NCBI GenBank assembly: GCA_036850595.1
Contig: CM072168.1
Span: forward strand, 16,917,982-16,981,981
Origin: Rhyacichthys aspro
Taxonomy: Eukaryota; Chordata; Actinopteri; Gobiiformes; Rhyacichthyidae
Direction of reading: 5' to 3'
Length of the DNA stretch: 64,000 nt
A program made the translations under genes and the position numbers. Positions 33,851 through 46,260 of the stretch are shown one piece after another (the stretch's first letter is position 1; the number at the start of each line of letters is the position of its first letter). Below the pieces are notes generated by a model that worked only from the letters and a program-made list of their open reading frames with translations, searched no databases and had not been told where the DNA came from.

Positions 33851-34626
33851 AAAGTGCATATTGCCCGTGTCAAGTCAAGATCACATATCTTCAATTTGGC
33901 TTTTTCTCTGACAGCCACTACCCACTCCCAGCGACACATATTCACAGAGCATGCCCTGTTGCTTTTGGAGGATTTAAGCAGCTACATAACAATTTGGAGG
34001 GCAATATTAAAATCAATTTTGTTTTCTTAGTATTATACCACTCAATCAAATTCAGGTTTTATGCTCTGGAGTTTTAAGGCACTTTTGTAGATGCCTTTTT
34101 TTATATGAAAAAAGAACCATTTAATCTCAATCATGTAGAGTTTATTATAAAGGATTCTAATAGATGAGAATTTAACTTTAAGAACTCTATCAATGGTCGA
34201 CACCACTTCAATAAAGAAGTAAAGACTGCCGACAAAACAGTGAAAGGGTATGTTCAGCGCTGAATATATCTTTTAACAGTGAAACAGCACAAAAAAGAAA
34301 AACAGAAACAGAAAAAAGGGAAGCAACAGGAAAATAAATAAATATTGGCAATTCACACAATGTTTAATGAGGAGGAGCTAAAAGTTTACAGTGTGTGTTA
34401 GTATTTAGCAGAAAAAAATAAAAGAGATCCTGAGGCATTGTTTTGGGGAAAGTAGTGCCATATTAAGTACAGTGGTTATATGATGGTATCATACACAATT
34501 ATATGTAGATTAAATATCAAGTAAATTCCAATTTTTTTAATCTAAATGAATTTACTCTTCTACCATAAAATTCATTATTTGTTGTTTAAAAATCTTGGGA
34601 TTTGTAACTCACCTTTAGATTGTTGG

Positions 34627-34820
34627 TTCAAAGAAGCACTATGTAGTTTTTGGTGACATATAGTGGCCACATTACGTTTAATTTAGTTCATAAATGTGCT
34701 ACAACTTTGTGCAAGATGTGCTTCTCACCCAGCAGTGCATGCTGTTTGTCCTCCCTAGGCACCAGTAGCAGCAAAAACAAGGAGTAATAAAACTTCCACT
34801 GAGTTCTGTGCAGCTTTAAA
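34627..34820. repeat. possible decayed MITE fragment
   Basis: Begins AAAGAAGCACTATGTAGTTT and GGTGACATATAGTGGCC and ends GTGCAGCTTTAAAGGAC, which resembles the AAAGG/ACTATGTAG ends of short fish elements. Similar words occur near 44120 (AAAGGGGAAATGTGTAACTT). The boundaries and family are uncertain. Confidence 0.35.
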
Positions 34821-34959
34821 GGACTTTTTTCATACCCAGTTTAATTAGAGCTCCTTTATTCTTTTATTTTAAGTAAACCCTAGCTTCAGTTTTTGAAAAC
34901 TAGCTTATAAAATTTGAGAAAAGACTTTGTGAGCAGTTTTGGCGTGTATGTTCAGCGTG

Positions 34960-35120
34960 TGCTGGGTCATGGCTGCAGCAGGTGCTCTGATTGGCTTAAT
35001 GAGCGTTTGAAGTAGGAAATTAGCTCTTCAATGAGATTGTGTGATTTCAGAGGGGGGCGGAGAGAAAGGCTTAATCAAATATAATCACAATAGGATAATT
35101 AGGACCTTTATCTGTAGCAT
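34960..35120 (+). repeat. duplicated TAAT-rich non-coding block, copy 2
   Basis: Second copy of the 32120-32286 block, 2.8 kb downstream in the same orientation. Divergence is concentrated in the middle (AGAGGGGGGCGGAGAGAAAG against GAGAGTGTGAGGAGAATGA), while the CTTAATCAAATATAATCA core is unchanged. Confidence 0.85.
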
Positions 35121-36774
35121 ATGAAGTAAGCATATAATATGTTTTATAATGAGCACTGACCCAATTAAAGGGCTACTGAATGGAGCTCAGATTTGAATGA
35201 AATGAAATGCATGGATGTTTTCTTTGCCCTCCTTTGTATCCTTTTCTTAGAGGTTTTCTTATCATTCCTGCTGAACAATAGCAATTTTTTCCAGTGTCTT
35301 TTGCAAAATTTGTTCCTAATATCTTTTTATTGTGTCTTTTCTTGTGCATTGAAAGCTAATGGATGCCCCACATGATATGATCCTTTTGTGATACATGACC
35401 TTTTCGGCTCATGCAACATTCTGATTGGCTTTATCAAGAGGAACCTGCCTGGTTTTTGTTTGTGCAGTAACGTAGACTGCATGAGTTGAAATACAATGGA
35501 TGCAACATATATGAGAGAGCTCAAAAAAATGCATTCACATGACAAAGAGTCTTCTCTGTAATAATCTTTTGTTATAGAGAAACTGCCCAGATGTGCACGT
35601 AACAGCGTTTCCTCATCAAGATGATATCAGCTGCTGGAGTGTGAGGGTGACATTAGTATTAGTCAGGATACTCCCACCACTTTTAAATCGTTTTTGTGGC
35701 AACATTTCGGTTATCCCTGGAAACAAGAAAGCAGAACAAGCACAGCTTTTACCAGCCACACCTTGAAATAGGGTCAAATAGTGTCAAATCTTGTCTCGTC
35801 ACACCTCTAATAGTATGAGAAAATTATAGGGCACAAGTAAAGAGCAATACTGTCCTACAACTATTTATCTTTGAACAGAAATCGCTTTATCACTTTACAC
35901 CAGGTAATGTAACAAACTACAAAACACTTTATTTCATAGACTTACAAACCTAAAAACCCCTAACACACCTCGCTGGTTTTAGTGACTTTGGAGTGTGACT
36001 ACAAGGTAAAAGGCTGGACACAGCTAATGCTGACTATTGGCCTGGTGACGAGAGTCAGGAATATTATGTTATCATTACATTTTATGACATATATTTTATT
36101 AACTATAGGTCAGAAAAGTTCAGTAACTATAGAATTCAAGTTCTCTGCACTATTTATTGTTTGATTTTTCTTGCCAACATGGAGCCAAATGAAAGAACAA
36201 GGATAAGCTGGTAACACTATATAAAGATATGTGATGAGTTAAGAGCCTTATCAATACTACTTTTAACCAAACGCAGTGAAAGCGCTACTGTGAGAGCAGC
36301 CGCGGATGTTGTTGCAGTGATAACAAGCAGAAAATGCCTCCCTTTTGTTTGAGCCCATATTGCCATCTGTTCATTTGGGTGTCATGAAAACAGCCTCTAA
36401 CACGCTCCCAGTGAAAGGGGGAAAGAAAAGACATAGAGGCTTTTTAGAAATCAGCAGTGCAGAGAAGGAGCGCAGGTGGAATTAGCTCCTATCCCTCTAT
36501 CTAACAGTGAAAAGGGGTGTAATTAGAGAAAAGCAATCTTTCTTTCTCTACCTGTACTCACCCCCAACTCAATCACCCCTGCTCCATCTCGGAGATGTTT
36601 TTGTCCATTTGATTTTCTCCTTTTCATGCACCATAATGGCCCCCCTCCCACACACAAGCCTCATCCCATCCTCCCATTCTCTTCCATTATAGTGGTCTTT
36701 GTCTGTGGCCTCTCCTTCTATCCCTCCACCACCTTCTTCCTCCTCTTCTCTCGCTGCACCTCTCTGTCGATCTC

Positions 36775-36925
36775 ATTACCGAGAAGGGGCCGCCATGCTG
36801 CGATCCCGGCCGACAGTAATGGCTCATGGCCTCAGCCGATGGGGGATTGCAAATGTAGCAAAGATGAAATATTAGCTTTGTGACTGGGATGGTGTAAATC
36901 AATGGCTTATGAAGGCTGACTGGGC
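36775..36925. promoter_or_regulatory. candidate conserved non-coding element
   Basis: GAAGGGGCCGCCATGCTGCG through GATGGTGTAAATCAATGGCT: non-repetitive, mixed composition, adjoining a CT-rich tract. Judged by appearance only. Confidence 0.25.
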
Positions 36926-37555
36926 TCCTTCATCCCCAGCACATGCACGTCAGAGCCTCGGTCCGTTCAGCTTATTATTATATCTGTCTATGCACTGTCC
37001 TGCTCGGCTAAAGAGCTGCAGGGACATTGTCTTGATAATGTTTTATGGCTTCTAGAAAGAACCTAAACCTGGTAAAAACCTGCAGAAGAAGGAAAGAAAG
37101 ATTCACTTATCCACCAACCATTTGAGGTACAACAATTAGATGAACAGAAAGTGAGGAAATACAGTAGTTTAGTATCAACCCTCGACTAGAAATCCTAGGT
37201 CTTACAGAAATTGTTGATTACCCAAACTTATCTTTCACTCTGGTTTCAACTGATTTTATTTTATTACAAAAAGGTCAAATTGGGCCAATTTGCCAATGCA
37301 AAATGCTAATACATTTGATCAATCCAAGTTCAGCGTCGTAACAAAGCAATCCAGCCACTATCTGCACCTCAACAAAGATCTAGTGAATGCATGTTTCACT
37401 TTGCTTCCCTTTTCTCTTTTTATATTGTTTGCAAGAAGTATCCAGGGCTTGAATAGACTCTTTGTCTGCATTATTGGTAGCCATTACTTCCTTGTTGACA
37501 TCTGTTTAATTATAGTCTATAAATTTGCTAAAGCTATATTTGATTGAGCTTTGTT

Positions 37556-37585
<30 letters not shown>
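37556..37585. repeat. A-rich low-complexity run
   Basis: A17 or so, then G, then A12, then GACG. Confidence 0.95.
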
Positions 37586-37586
<1 letters not shown>

Positions 37587-38279
37587 ACGTGGAGTGTTGA
37601 ACTCCTGCAAATAAAGAATCATTAGGTTGCTACACTTGTGTTGAAGTAAATCCCTTTAAGTGTTCTGTTGCTATAACAGTTCATCATTGAGCTCTGTCCA
37701 TTTTCCCATTCAATTTACCCAAATGCCCCTTGCACGCCATCTCCAACCAAAGATGTGATTTCATAATTATGGGCCTTGACTTGGTCCTCCTCCTCTTACT
37801 GAACAAAAGGGATCAAGAGGGTGTCTCCTCCATTAAAGCCTCTGCAGGTTCGTAACCACAATCAAAACACAAACAAGACCCATTTAAACGGGCCTGTCTC
37901 AAAGAATAAAAAAGTAAAGCACCAAAATCACCATCAAAGATGAGAGAAATGGGTTTAAACAGTAGAATCTGGAGGACAGCAACAGTTATTCAAAGGAGGA
38001 GAATCTGAAAGTTGCATTCAGGCAAAGGTATAACACAATTACCAAAATGTCTATGTTTTAATTTTATAAACCCACAGTCACATTACCAAAAGTATCATAA
38101 CTCTTCGCCTCAATCCAAATGAAATGTCACTGCACAAAAATAATGTTGACTGCAGCTCTCTCAAATGTCACAGTATATTTCGAATCATATTGTTTTTTTC
38201 TGAATCAAGCTAAACGTCATAAATAGCTTCTAATAATAATCAGCCTTTGGGTCTCAGTAAAACAGCACCTCACTTTGGG

Positions 38280-38450
38280 CATTTCATAAAATTCGAGGCA
38301 CATGTAATTATTGATTCCTGAGAAATGTCAGGAAAAGGCTGTTATGATTACTTTAAATAGTTGGGCTGCGGCAAATATCAAAATTTAAACTTGCATATGA
38401 ATTATCAGCACAAATACTTGATAATTAATTGAAATCTGCTTCCCTTTCCT
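38280..38450. promoter_or_regulatory. candidate AT-rich conserved non-coding element
   Basis: Dense in homeobox-type cores (GTAATTATTGATTCC, ATGAATTATCAGC, GATAATTAATTGAAAT) without simple repetition, as in many vertebrate developmental enhancers. Appearance only. Confidence 0.2.
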
Positions 38451-39557
38451 TAAAAAAAATAATTACAGTGCTGTTAAGTGGAAGAAAGGCATGGGCAGAG
38501 GTGATTTTGTCTGTCCTCAATGCCAATGAGTGCAGCCTCATTTTATAAAGGTTTCCAACTCACAAAAGGTGCAAAAAGACCCCAAATTATAAGTAAAAAA
38601 AGGGACACTCTGGGATTTTTTTCTCGTGGTATGTGTGTATAGTTGTTGACGCAGACTGGGGTAGTGGCCAGGCTCAGAGAAAGTGCACAGATACATATTT
38701 TGTGAACAGATAAATATCAATTTAGACATATAGTGCTTTCATACAGTACATTATTATTTTCTGAGTCATTGTTTGCGTAACTGTAATGCGCTCTTAGGAA
38801 GTATTTTTCCACCTGCACACTTATAGCCATGGGTCCCTTCACTACAATAACTCCTGGGAAAGTAATGTACTCTATATCTGCTCTATTACGTACATATCTA
38901 AGTGGATATTTATGTGTTCGGGACAAAAATGGGCTTTACCCTTTTAGAACATACACTTTTCTCATAGAGTTGTGTGTCTCTGAGCCTGTCCAGTTCTCAA
39001 GATAGTGATTATAACCACAGTTTAAATATAATACAGCTAAATAAACCTATGATATTACTCGAACTGGTCTGATTTGGTTATTTAAAAAAACAGGCTGTCG
39101 ACTGTTAAACCTCAATACAATTTAAGTAAATCCGTAAATTATTAAAACTTTTTTCTCTTCCATTTTTATTATCCTTTTCTAATTGATAAGGCACACCATA
39201 ATTAGGTATACAAAGTGAGTCTGACATATGTCGCCATTATGAGACACACAGTATCCTTGCTGCTCTGTAGGGCACTGTTACGACTCCCAGAAGATTAGTT
39301 ATAGTAGGCTCTTTTACACTAAAGGCTCCTGTATTACTCGTGTTTGCAGAAGAAAATCAATTGAAAAGAACAATAAAGGAACATTAAGTTTTAAAATGGG
39401 CTATAACTCCAGTCTTTCATGTCTCATCTATCCATTTTTCCATTCTCCATCCATCATTTTTACCCACTTCCTGTCCCTGGTGTTCATTGCCACATTGGGT
39501 TTTCACAGGAATTTGAGCATGAATCTTTAATTAGCAACAGCTGCTCTTCTTGTGTGT

Positions 39558-39560
<3 letters not shown>

Positions 39561-39592
<32 letters not shown>
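39561..39592. repeat. TG microsatellite
   Basis: About sixteen TG units, translated as Val-Cys in a spurious frame. Confidence 0.97.
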
Positions 39593-39593
<1 letters not shown>

Positions 39594-40526
39594 ATGCAAA
39601 CTATTCTCTCGGGCTCACTGTCACCTCAATCACAGTTTCACACACCAAACAGGCTGCAACACACACCAGCGGCTGCATACAACGTCCGCCTGATGCATCG
39701 TCAGACATAAACATCACATGTAGAAGCACAAAGTCACATGACGCTCCCATCCATCATTCAACCAATACTATGTGTGTTCAACCTCCTTGGCCCTCTTCCT
39801 GTTTGTCCTTTTGGTGTCTTCCACTCAGCTTCTCTTCTCTCTGTTTGTCCTCATTTACTCATCTGTTACCTATGAATTATGTATTATATCCTTATGGAGT
39901 GAGAAGAGTGAGCTTGGGGCGATCATTCCCCACTTAACGATCATTAGTTGTGTCTTTGCACCAATTAGAGCTTGACGGCAAATCAGGTCTTTTTCTGCAG
40001 TCAGCCACTTCCTGCATAAGGCAAGTCACTGCACACTGCGAAATTAGACCTGGATTTCACCTGAAACCCTATGTGAACTTCAAGAATCCTTACATATTTT
40101 ATGAAATATAACCTCCATCTATATGTATTGTCACTCTTATATAACCTGGCCTTACACAGAACAAAGAAAAGCCCCATATCTACATTATATAAACTGTACT
40201 GATTGGTCATTTGCAGATTATTTGATGAGGTTTATTAATATTCCTCCAAAACTTCACTTCACTTTCAAGCAACTTCAGTTTAGCTCCTGACCTGACCAGC
40301 CTTTATGACTCTTGCATTACAGCATTATTAGCATGAGAAACAAGCTAGCTTATCCAACATGAAAAACCACAAGAAAGAACACAAATAACTACATTATAAG
40401 GTTTTATTTTTTTTAATGCATATAGCGGAAATTATCTAAATGTCATTATAGGGAGAAAAAAGAAATATCAATTTGTGAAAGACATCAAAAAGCACATACC
40501 TAACTGCCTGTTATATTTTTTTTTCA

Positions 40527-40540
40527 CCACTAGATGGAGT
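40527..40540 (+). promoter_or_regulatory. CTCF-like motif (weaker)
   Basis: CCACTAGATGGAGT keeps the CCACTAGATGG core but departs from the consensus in the last bases. Confidence 0.2.
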
Positions 40541-43299
40541 CATGAGCCATACTCAGTCTCTGTGTTTCTTGCCAGTTACGATATCTTGGATCAACATTGA
40601 AGCTTACATATTTAATAGTTTCTTTTGGGCATCTTTTTGTTTAGCAGTGATTACAGACTAGTGACATATTGTCTGTGCTAATGCTTCAATTATAAATGAC
40701 ATTTTGGCTCATTGTTAATGAAAATATGTATTGTCATTTCATGCAAGGTCTGTCATTAATGATTCTAGTCATTGGGTCTTTGTAAAAATACATTTCTATC
40801 ACTTTGGCATTGTTTAAACATGTGTTTCTTTATCACATCTTCTATATATACCTCTATTCTCACACATGTTTGTATTGAACACAAAGTTCACAGAGTTTTA
40901 TTTTTGCTGACTTCAAGGCAATGTCTTGAATAAATGTCACATCTCTATTACACTTTGTCCTTCTTACCTTACACTGCACACATTTCTATCACCTGAAGGG
41001 ACCCTACATTGATTTACGTACATTTTTTTGTACACTGTTCATGACTTTAACCTAGACACTAAACATTAAATGAGTGCAACCAACCCAAGTCTTAACCCAG
41101 CTGTTTATGGTCCAGGCTAAAGTCAGAAAATGTGTAGAAATATATGTGTGAAACGGCCCTTTCCACATTTATTTATGCGTTGAAAAACTGAAGGGGCAAG
41201 AATCATGTCAAAGTTGTTTTGTTAGGTCGGTTGGTTGATGGTGTCATTTTAAATAAAACACATTTAGACTGCTGTAACATGTCTGTGACTCAATATTGAT
41301 GTTTAAATAATATGCTCCTCGATCTGGTCAAATCTGAAGAGAAAATGTCAGCTCAATTTGCTTTACAGAAAACATACTGCTTCTCTTTCTTAGAGAAGGT
41401 TAAAGGGTCAAACTCCCAGATGTGTTATCGATTGTTTGGAGCATTAACATTTATGCTGACATCTTTAAAATGCAGTGGTTGTCTGTGAAGTATATGCCAC
41501 AGGTCCAGGCTGGAACACGACCACACGGAGAAGAAGAAAATGACAATAGATGAAGGGATATTTTCTGCTGTAATGAGCCTCATCTTCTGTGCTTCTGTTT
41601 GTTTGAGTTGGTTCAATGTGAAAAGGTGCTCTTTCATGTTTTTCCTTCCAATCAACCTACTTTGGGAAAGCAATTGGAGGGAAACAACCCCAAGCCATAA
41701 TGAACTAAGAAGAATGGGCTATCGAAATGGTGGAGAGCGTTGAAAGGTCAGTGTATCTTAAGCCTCTTTTTATAGATTGACTATCCTCCAGACAGTATCA
41801 CAAAGATGGTTCGCTTCTCTTCTCACTCTATTGAGTTAGATCTTTATGGAAAATGTATGTATCTTTATGTATCCAGGTAGAGAATAAAACAGACTCACAG
41901 ACTCGGCCTTTTTCATGTGGGTCAAGTGACTTAGCAGTAGAGCCAATGCCCAGACATACTATCATCTGGAGTCCAGTACGAACTCATGTATCTACTCGTT
42001 TTTTTCACACAGATGATATCCTGGTGGCTACCTCCAACCTCTGAATGGGCGTTATGTATGAATGACATCTGAAGATACTCAAGAAGCACTGAGAGTGGGG
42101 CAGTTGTTGACGTATTGTTGTAGATGCCATAAGAAGTGTGTGAAGAGTGTGAAGTCTGATACTCTCTGCAACTTGTTTGGACATTCCTTTCCACTCTTTG
42201 GTTATGAGGCACATTTATTTGAACATACACTGGGTCTCTCATCGGGTCTCTGAATATCTCAAGGGATGCAGGTGTAAATATTTAATATACTGGCACCAGT
42301 GCAAAGTTCTATCTTGAATCTTTAGGCATGTAACAAAAAAAGACAGCAACATTCACAACATAAACATTAAAATACACATAGTTAAAGATATACTTTATTT
42401 ATTTATGCCCAAAGAAAAAAAACAGCAGCCCTTGGAATTTGTTGTAGAGTCTTAAAAGACTTGTGTTACTTGTGTCATTGTGCAGAGGGTGACTGGTACT
42501 GCATCTTTTCTATCACAGCCTCTAGATTGTCCAGTTCCAGTCCAACAACAGGTTTTGCTTTCCTGAAATCTTCCTGAAACTAGCCTCACCACCCTTAATG
42601 CTACATCTTCAACACACTACTTTAAAGAACAGCACAAACAGAAAACCACAGCTTGTTGCTGCTCAATGCTTCACTCCTGCTCTGTATCCCCTCCTACACC
42701 TCCCCAGATCAGTGGAGCTTTTGGGTTTACAGGTTTGTTGTCTTGTTTAAAGTATGCTTTAACCATGTCAATGCATTGGTCCTGACAAACTCTTCATGAG
42801 TCTTCACTCAAACAGCACTTTTTTCATCAATCGACAGCACACATGCACATATTAGCGCACTACCTGTTGTCACTGAGATGTTGTCTTCCCCTGCTCTTCA
42901 GTAAAATCACCTGGACTATCTCTGGACTGATGTGAACACATGTCCTGCAACCATTCGTCTGGCATGCATGAACACAAAGGTCAGGAGGAAGTCTGTATGC
43001 GATTCTTTTCACATCCTCTGCATTGCTTTAAGGACAGCAGTCACACTCCAAATAAAACAAAGATTTTCTTCTTCTCACCTTTTTGTTCTTTTTCACTCCA
43101 CACCACAATCCTTTCTTTTACACTTTTACTCAATTTTTGCTTCGGCCTGTAACCCGCTCAAGCTGAGGCCTGTTAGATATTCAATTTCAGAGTGCTGTGA
43201 TGACTCCCCCCTTCCCTACCGCTCCCATATTACAGGCTAAAAAAGTTCAGTTCAACAGAGAGATATTAAAAAAAGGCACTGTGAAGAATAAGGTGTGTG

Positions 43300-43510
43300 C
43301 AAAAGGATATGATTTTCCTATGCTTTCGGAGCACCTCGGCCAGGGCCAATCATGTATTATTCATTTTCACAAGGAACAGTAATATCTGGCCCACTGTGGA
43401 CGCATGGCTTCTATTTCACCAAAGTGAACAGAGGAATTGAATTTTAAATGAGGAGACTGTGAAAATATTGTTCCCAATAAACAGATCTGTCGGTGCTTTC
43501 TCAGCTCTCT
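43300..43510. promoter_or_regulatory. candidate conserved non-coding element
   Basis: GGATATGATTTTCCTATGCT, CCAGGGCCAATCATGTATTA, GGAATTGAATTTTAAATGAG and CCCAATAAACAGATCTGTCG lie in a non-repetitive block. Appearance only. Confidence 0.25.
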
Positions 43511-46003
43511 GCAGCGGTGTAGAAACAGTGAATGGGGTTATTACCCAAACAGCCACTATCATGCAAAAATACTACTTTTTCTGACTCCCTTCAAAAGACA
43601 GTTTTTCTTCTTCTCGACTTTATCGCTTTTAACTACAGTTTTTTGCTTCTGCTGTTTCTGTCAGACTTAGTTCTCTCAGTGGGCAGCAGGGAAATATCAT
43701 AATAAGGATATAGCACATGATGGAGACCAGAGAGAAGTTTGAATGTTGGTGAAAGCTGTGGAAACAAACAGACATCCTTTTATCTCATTGCTTGTCTTGA
43801 AAATGTTGTTGGAAGAGATCCGGAGTTGTTGCAATTGTGTCATTTTTAATATTGTATTCAAAACAATGTGAGGCATGATGTTGTTGTTGTTTTTTTCATA
43901 AATGGAAATATATTAAACCAATGTCAGCATCTGTTTTAGTTCAGTGCACTGGACGTATCTATGCTTACGTTATCAACCAATGGTCCTTATTTCATGTCAA
44001 ATCCACTCCTTTTTTATGTTGATTCAAACACAGACCACAAGTCAATAGACAAACACTACTGTAAAAGGATGTAGATGTTTCACTATCTTCTTCTTGTTAA
44101 CCATCAATAAAATAACCAGTTAAAGGGGAAATGTGTAACTTTTAGCCCAAAAATATATATTCTCAAAATGTTGATGGTTCTTAGACATGAGATTGGTAGA
44201 ATCATGCTTCCTGTCCCGGGACGAGGACTCATCGCGAGTAATGTAAACATGAGCACTTAAACAGAGGGCGCTAAAAATACCCTTCCTTTGGTTAAAGTGG
44301 AGTAGACATGGGTTGAAAGGAAAAAAACCCTGGCTTCTTAATGTCTTGATTTTAAGCTTGTATCTCCATACTTCCTTTTACAAATGATTTATATGTAGAT
44401 TTACGAAGTACAGAGTTGACAGATCCAAACACACCAGGAAGACAATGACTCTTTACACAATGACTTTAACATTTACTGAAGAAAGACAGCCCTGTGTAAC
44501 AGCTCACGTCTGTACACATGACAGACACGCTCCTCTGATGACGAAGTAAACACAATGAACCTCTCACTCATCCATCACTCATGAATGAACTTGTGACTTG
44601 AAACACTGTCAAACGTAGGCTCAGGCTGTAAAACACACAAAAACATACAATATTGTGTTTGATTTTAGGCAAATGTATGGAGCCTGAAGGTGTGTTGATT
44701 TGACAGTGAGAGGTCATCCAAGAGTCATTTTTTACATGTTTTAACTACCTTTAAGATTGAACATTTGCATAGCACGGAGGCTTTTATTAGCAATGCAGAA
44801 GGGGCTTGTAAATGTCATTTTAAGAGAGAAAAAGGCAAAAAGTAGATGGAAGAAGACATTTCTAAGAGAAAAACGCTGACACGGGGTGAAGTCAGTGTTT
44901 TGTTAATGCTTTTAAAGAAAAAAAAAAAAAAGAGCAGATTCACACTTCACACTTGAACATATTCCCATTGACGTGCTTTGTCATTGCACAGATTCCCTTC
45001 AGTGTGCACATACATTTGAATGGAAGTATTCATCTCCATACAGGAGGCACACAATGAGTGAGTCTTTGCGGCGGCTGCCATCGCTAAGGCAGCTTAAGAG
45101 TTCACACACTTATAGTCGGTAGAAAGCTCGAGTGCATACACATAATATTATGCCTCTTAAGGGCATCAACATATTGCACATTCTGCTCCAAATTTCTTTG
45201 AACTTCTCTGGGTCTAATCCACAGCAATGTCAATCTGCGCCATTATTCACTATGACAATGTTAGGATGAAAAAAGCAAGGCCACAACATTTTCATTGATA
45301 TGCCGTGTTTAACATAACAAAAAGATGTTTTTCCCTGCATCTTAATCTGTTTTGTGTAAAAAAGCAGTAAGTCAGCCATCATCTCTCCTTGTCACTGCCT
45401 TGTTTTTAAGCCCCCTCTAAGCCTCCTACTCTTCACAGATCTATACTCCTTTATTTTGACATTCGTTCTCTCTTTTTTCTCATTTCCTTTTGTCCTGTCT
45501 CTCTTTGAGGATTTGCCCCAGACATAAGATGCTTGTGCATATATTTTTTTTTACTTTGCTTATGTTACAGTCAGTGAAAGAGTGGACCTCCATTAGTCAG
45601 AGCTTGGTGTATTTTGCTGAAGTGAGGACCCAATTCAGACAATACAACCATTTTTATGGACAGTCTGAGACACATTAGACACATTAGACACTGTTTTATA
45701 TATTTTTACTCATACTTAAGCACTTGACTGTCCACTTTTACATCGTTTGCTTCAATATTGGTACTTTTATAATGGATGACATCACATTTTGTCATTCCAT
45801 GTTACAGCATATACTGTATATATATATGGAATCGATAATAGTGGTTAAAAATGTGGATGATGATGCTTGCAATTAATGGATTTACATACGGTAATGGGTG
45901 GTGTTTGGCAGACATAACTCTGCCCCAGATGAGTTTGAGTCTGACCTCCGACAAATGAACTCATCACCCAAAAGCCCAGTGAAAGACCTCAGAGAAAACA
46001 GAA

Positions 46004-46260
46004 CAATCTCCCCACTTAATTTCACAGACTCTCATTTACGGACGTTTTCATAAGAGATTGTGAAGAAGGGAGATTAAAATGCTTCATGCATTGATAATAT
46101 CTTATATTTTGTATTAGAAGAAGCCAAAGAAAGGGAGCGATGGAGACAGGGATCGAAAGACTGACCAATCTCCCAGCCTTAATTTCACAGGCACTCATTT
46201 ACAGCCGTTTCCCCCGACAAGAGAGGGAGATTAAATTGCTTCATGCATTGAAAATGTCAG
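46004..46260 (+). repeat. tandem duplication of a non-coding block of about 95 bases
   Basis: Copy 1 (46004-46100) and copy 2 (46166-46258) share CAATCTCCC, CTTAATTTCACAG, CTCATTTAC, GGGAGATTAAA, TGCTTCATGCATTGA and AAT in the same order, with a start-to-start distance of about 160 bases. The TGCTTCATGCATTGA core is identical. Confidence 0.85.

Larger units (their letters stand above)
35121..41850. other. gene-free interval
   Basis: No exon recognised. Contains blocks resembling conserved non-coding elements at about 36775-36925 and 38280-38450, an A-rich run at 37556-37585, a TG microsatellite at 39561-39592 and a CTCF-like motif at 40527. The 172-codon frame at 39419 owes its length partly to the TG repeat (Val-Cys run). 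Confidence 0.5.

Noticed and set aside
39419..39937. 172-codon plus-strand frame
   Set aside because: Its length comes partly from a TG microsatellite read as Val-Cys; the rest has no protein-like composition or motif.
41985..42095. HTDDILVATSNL followed, in frame, by EHLKILKKH-like words, reminiscent of a Ty3/gypsy reverse transcriptase
   Set aside because: Only the short DDILVA word fits well; the spacing to the next motif is too long, stops interrupt, and neither the upstream FQ-type motif nor the downstream region matches. Could be a very decayed retroelement, but support is too weak to call.
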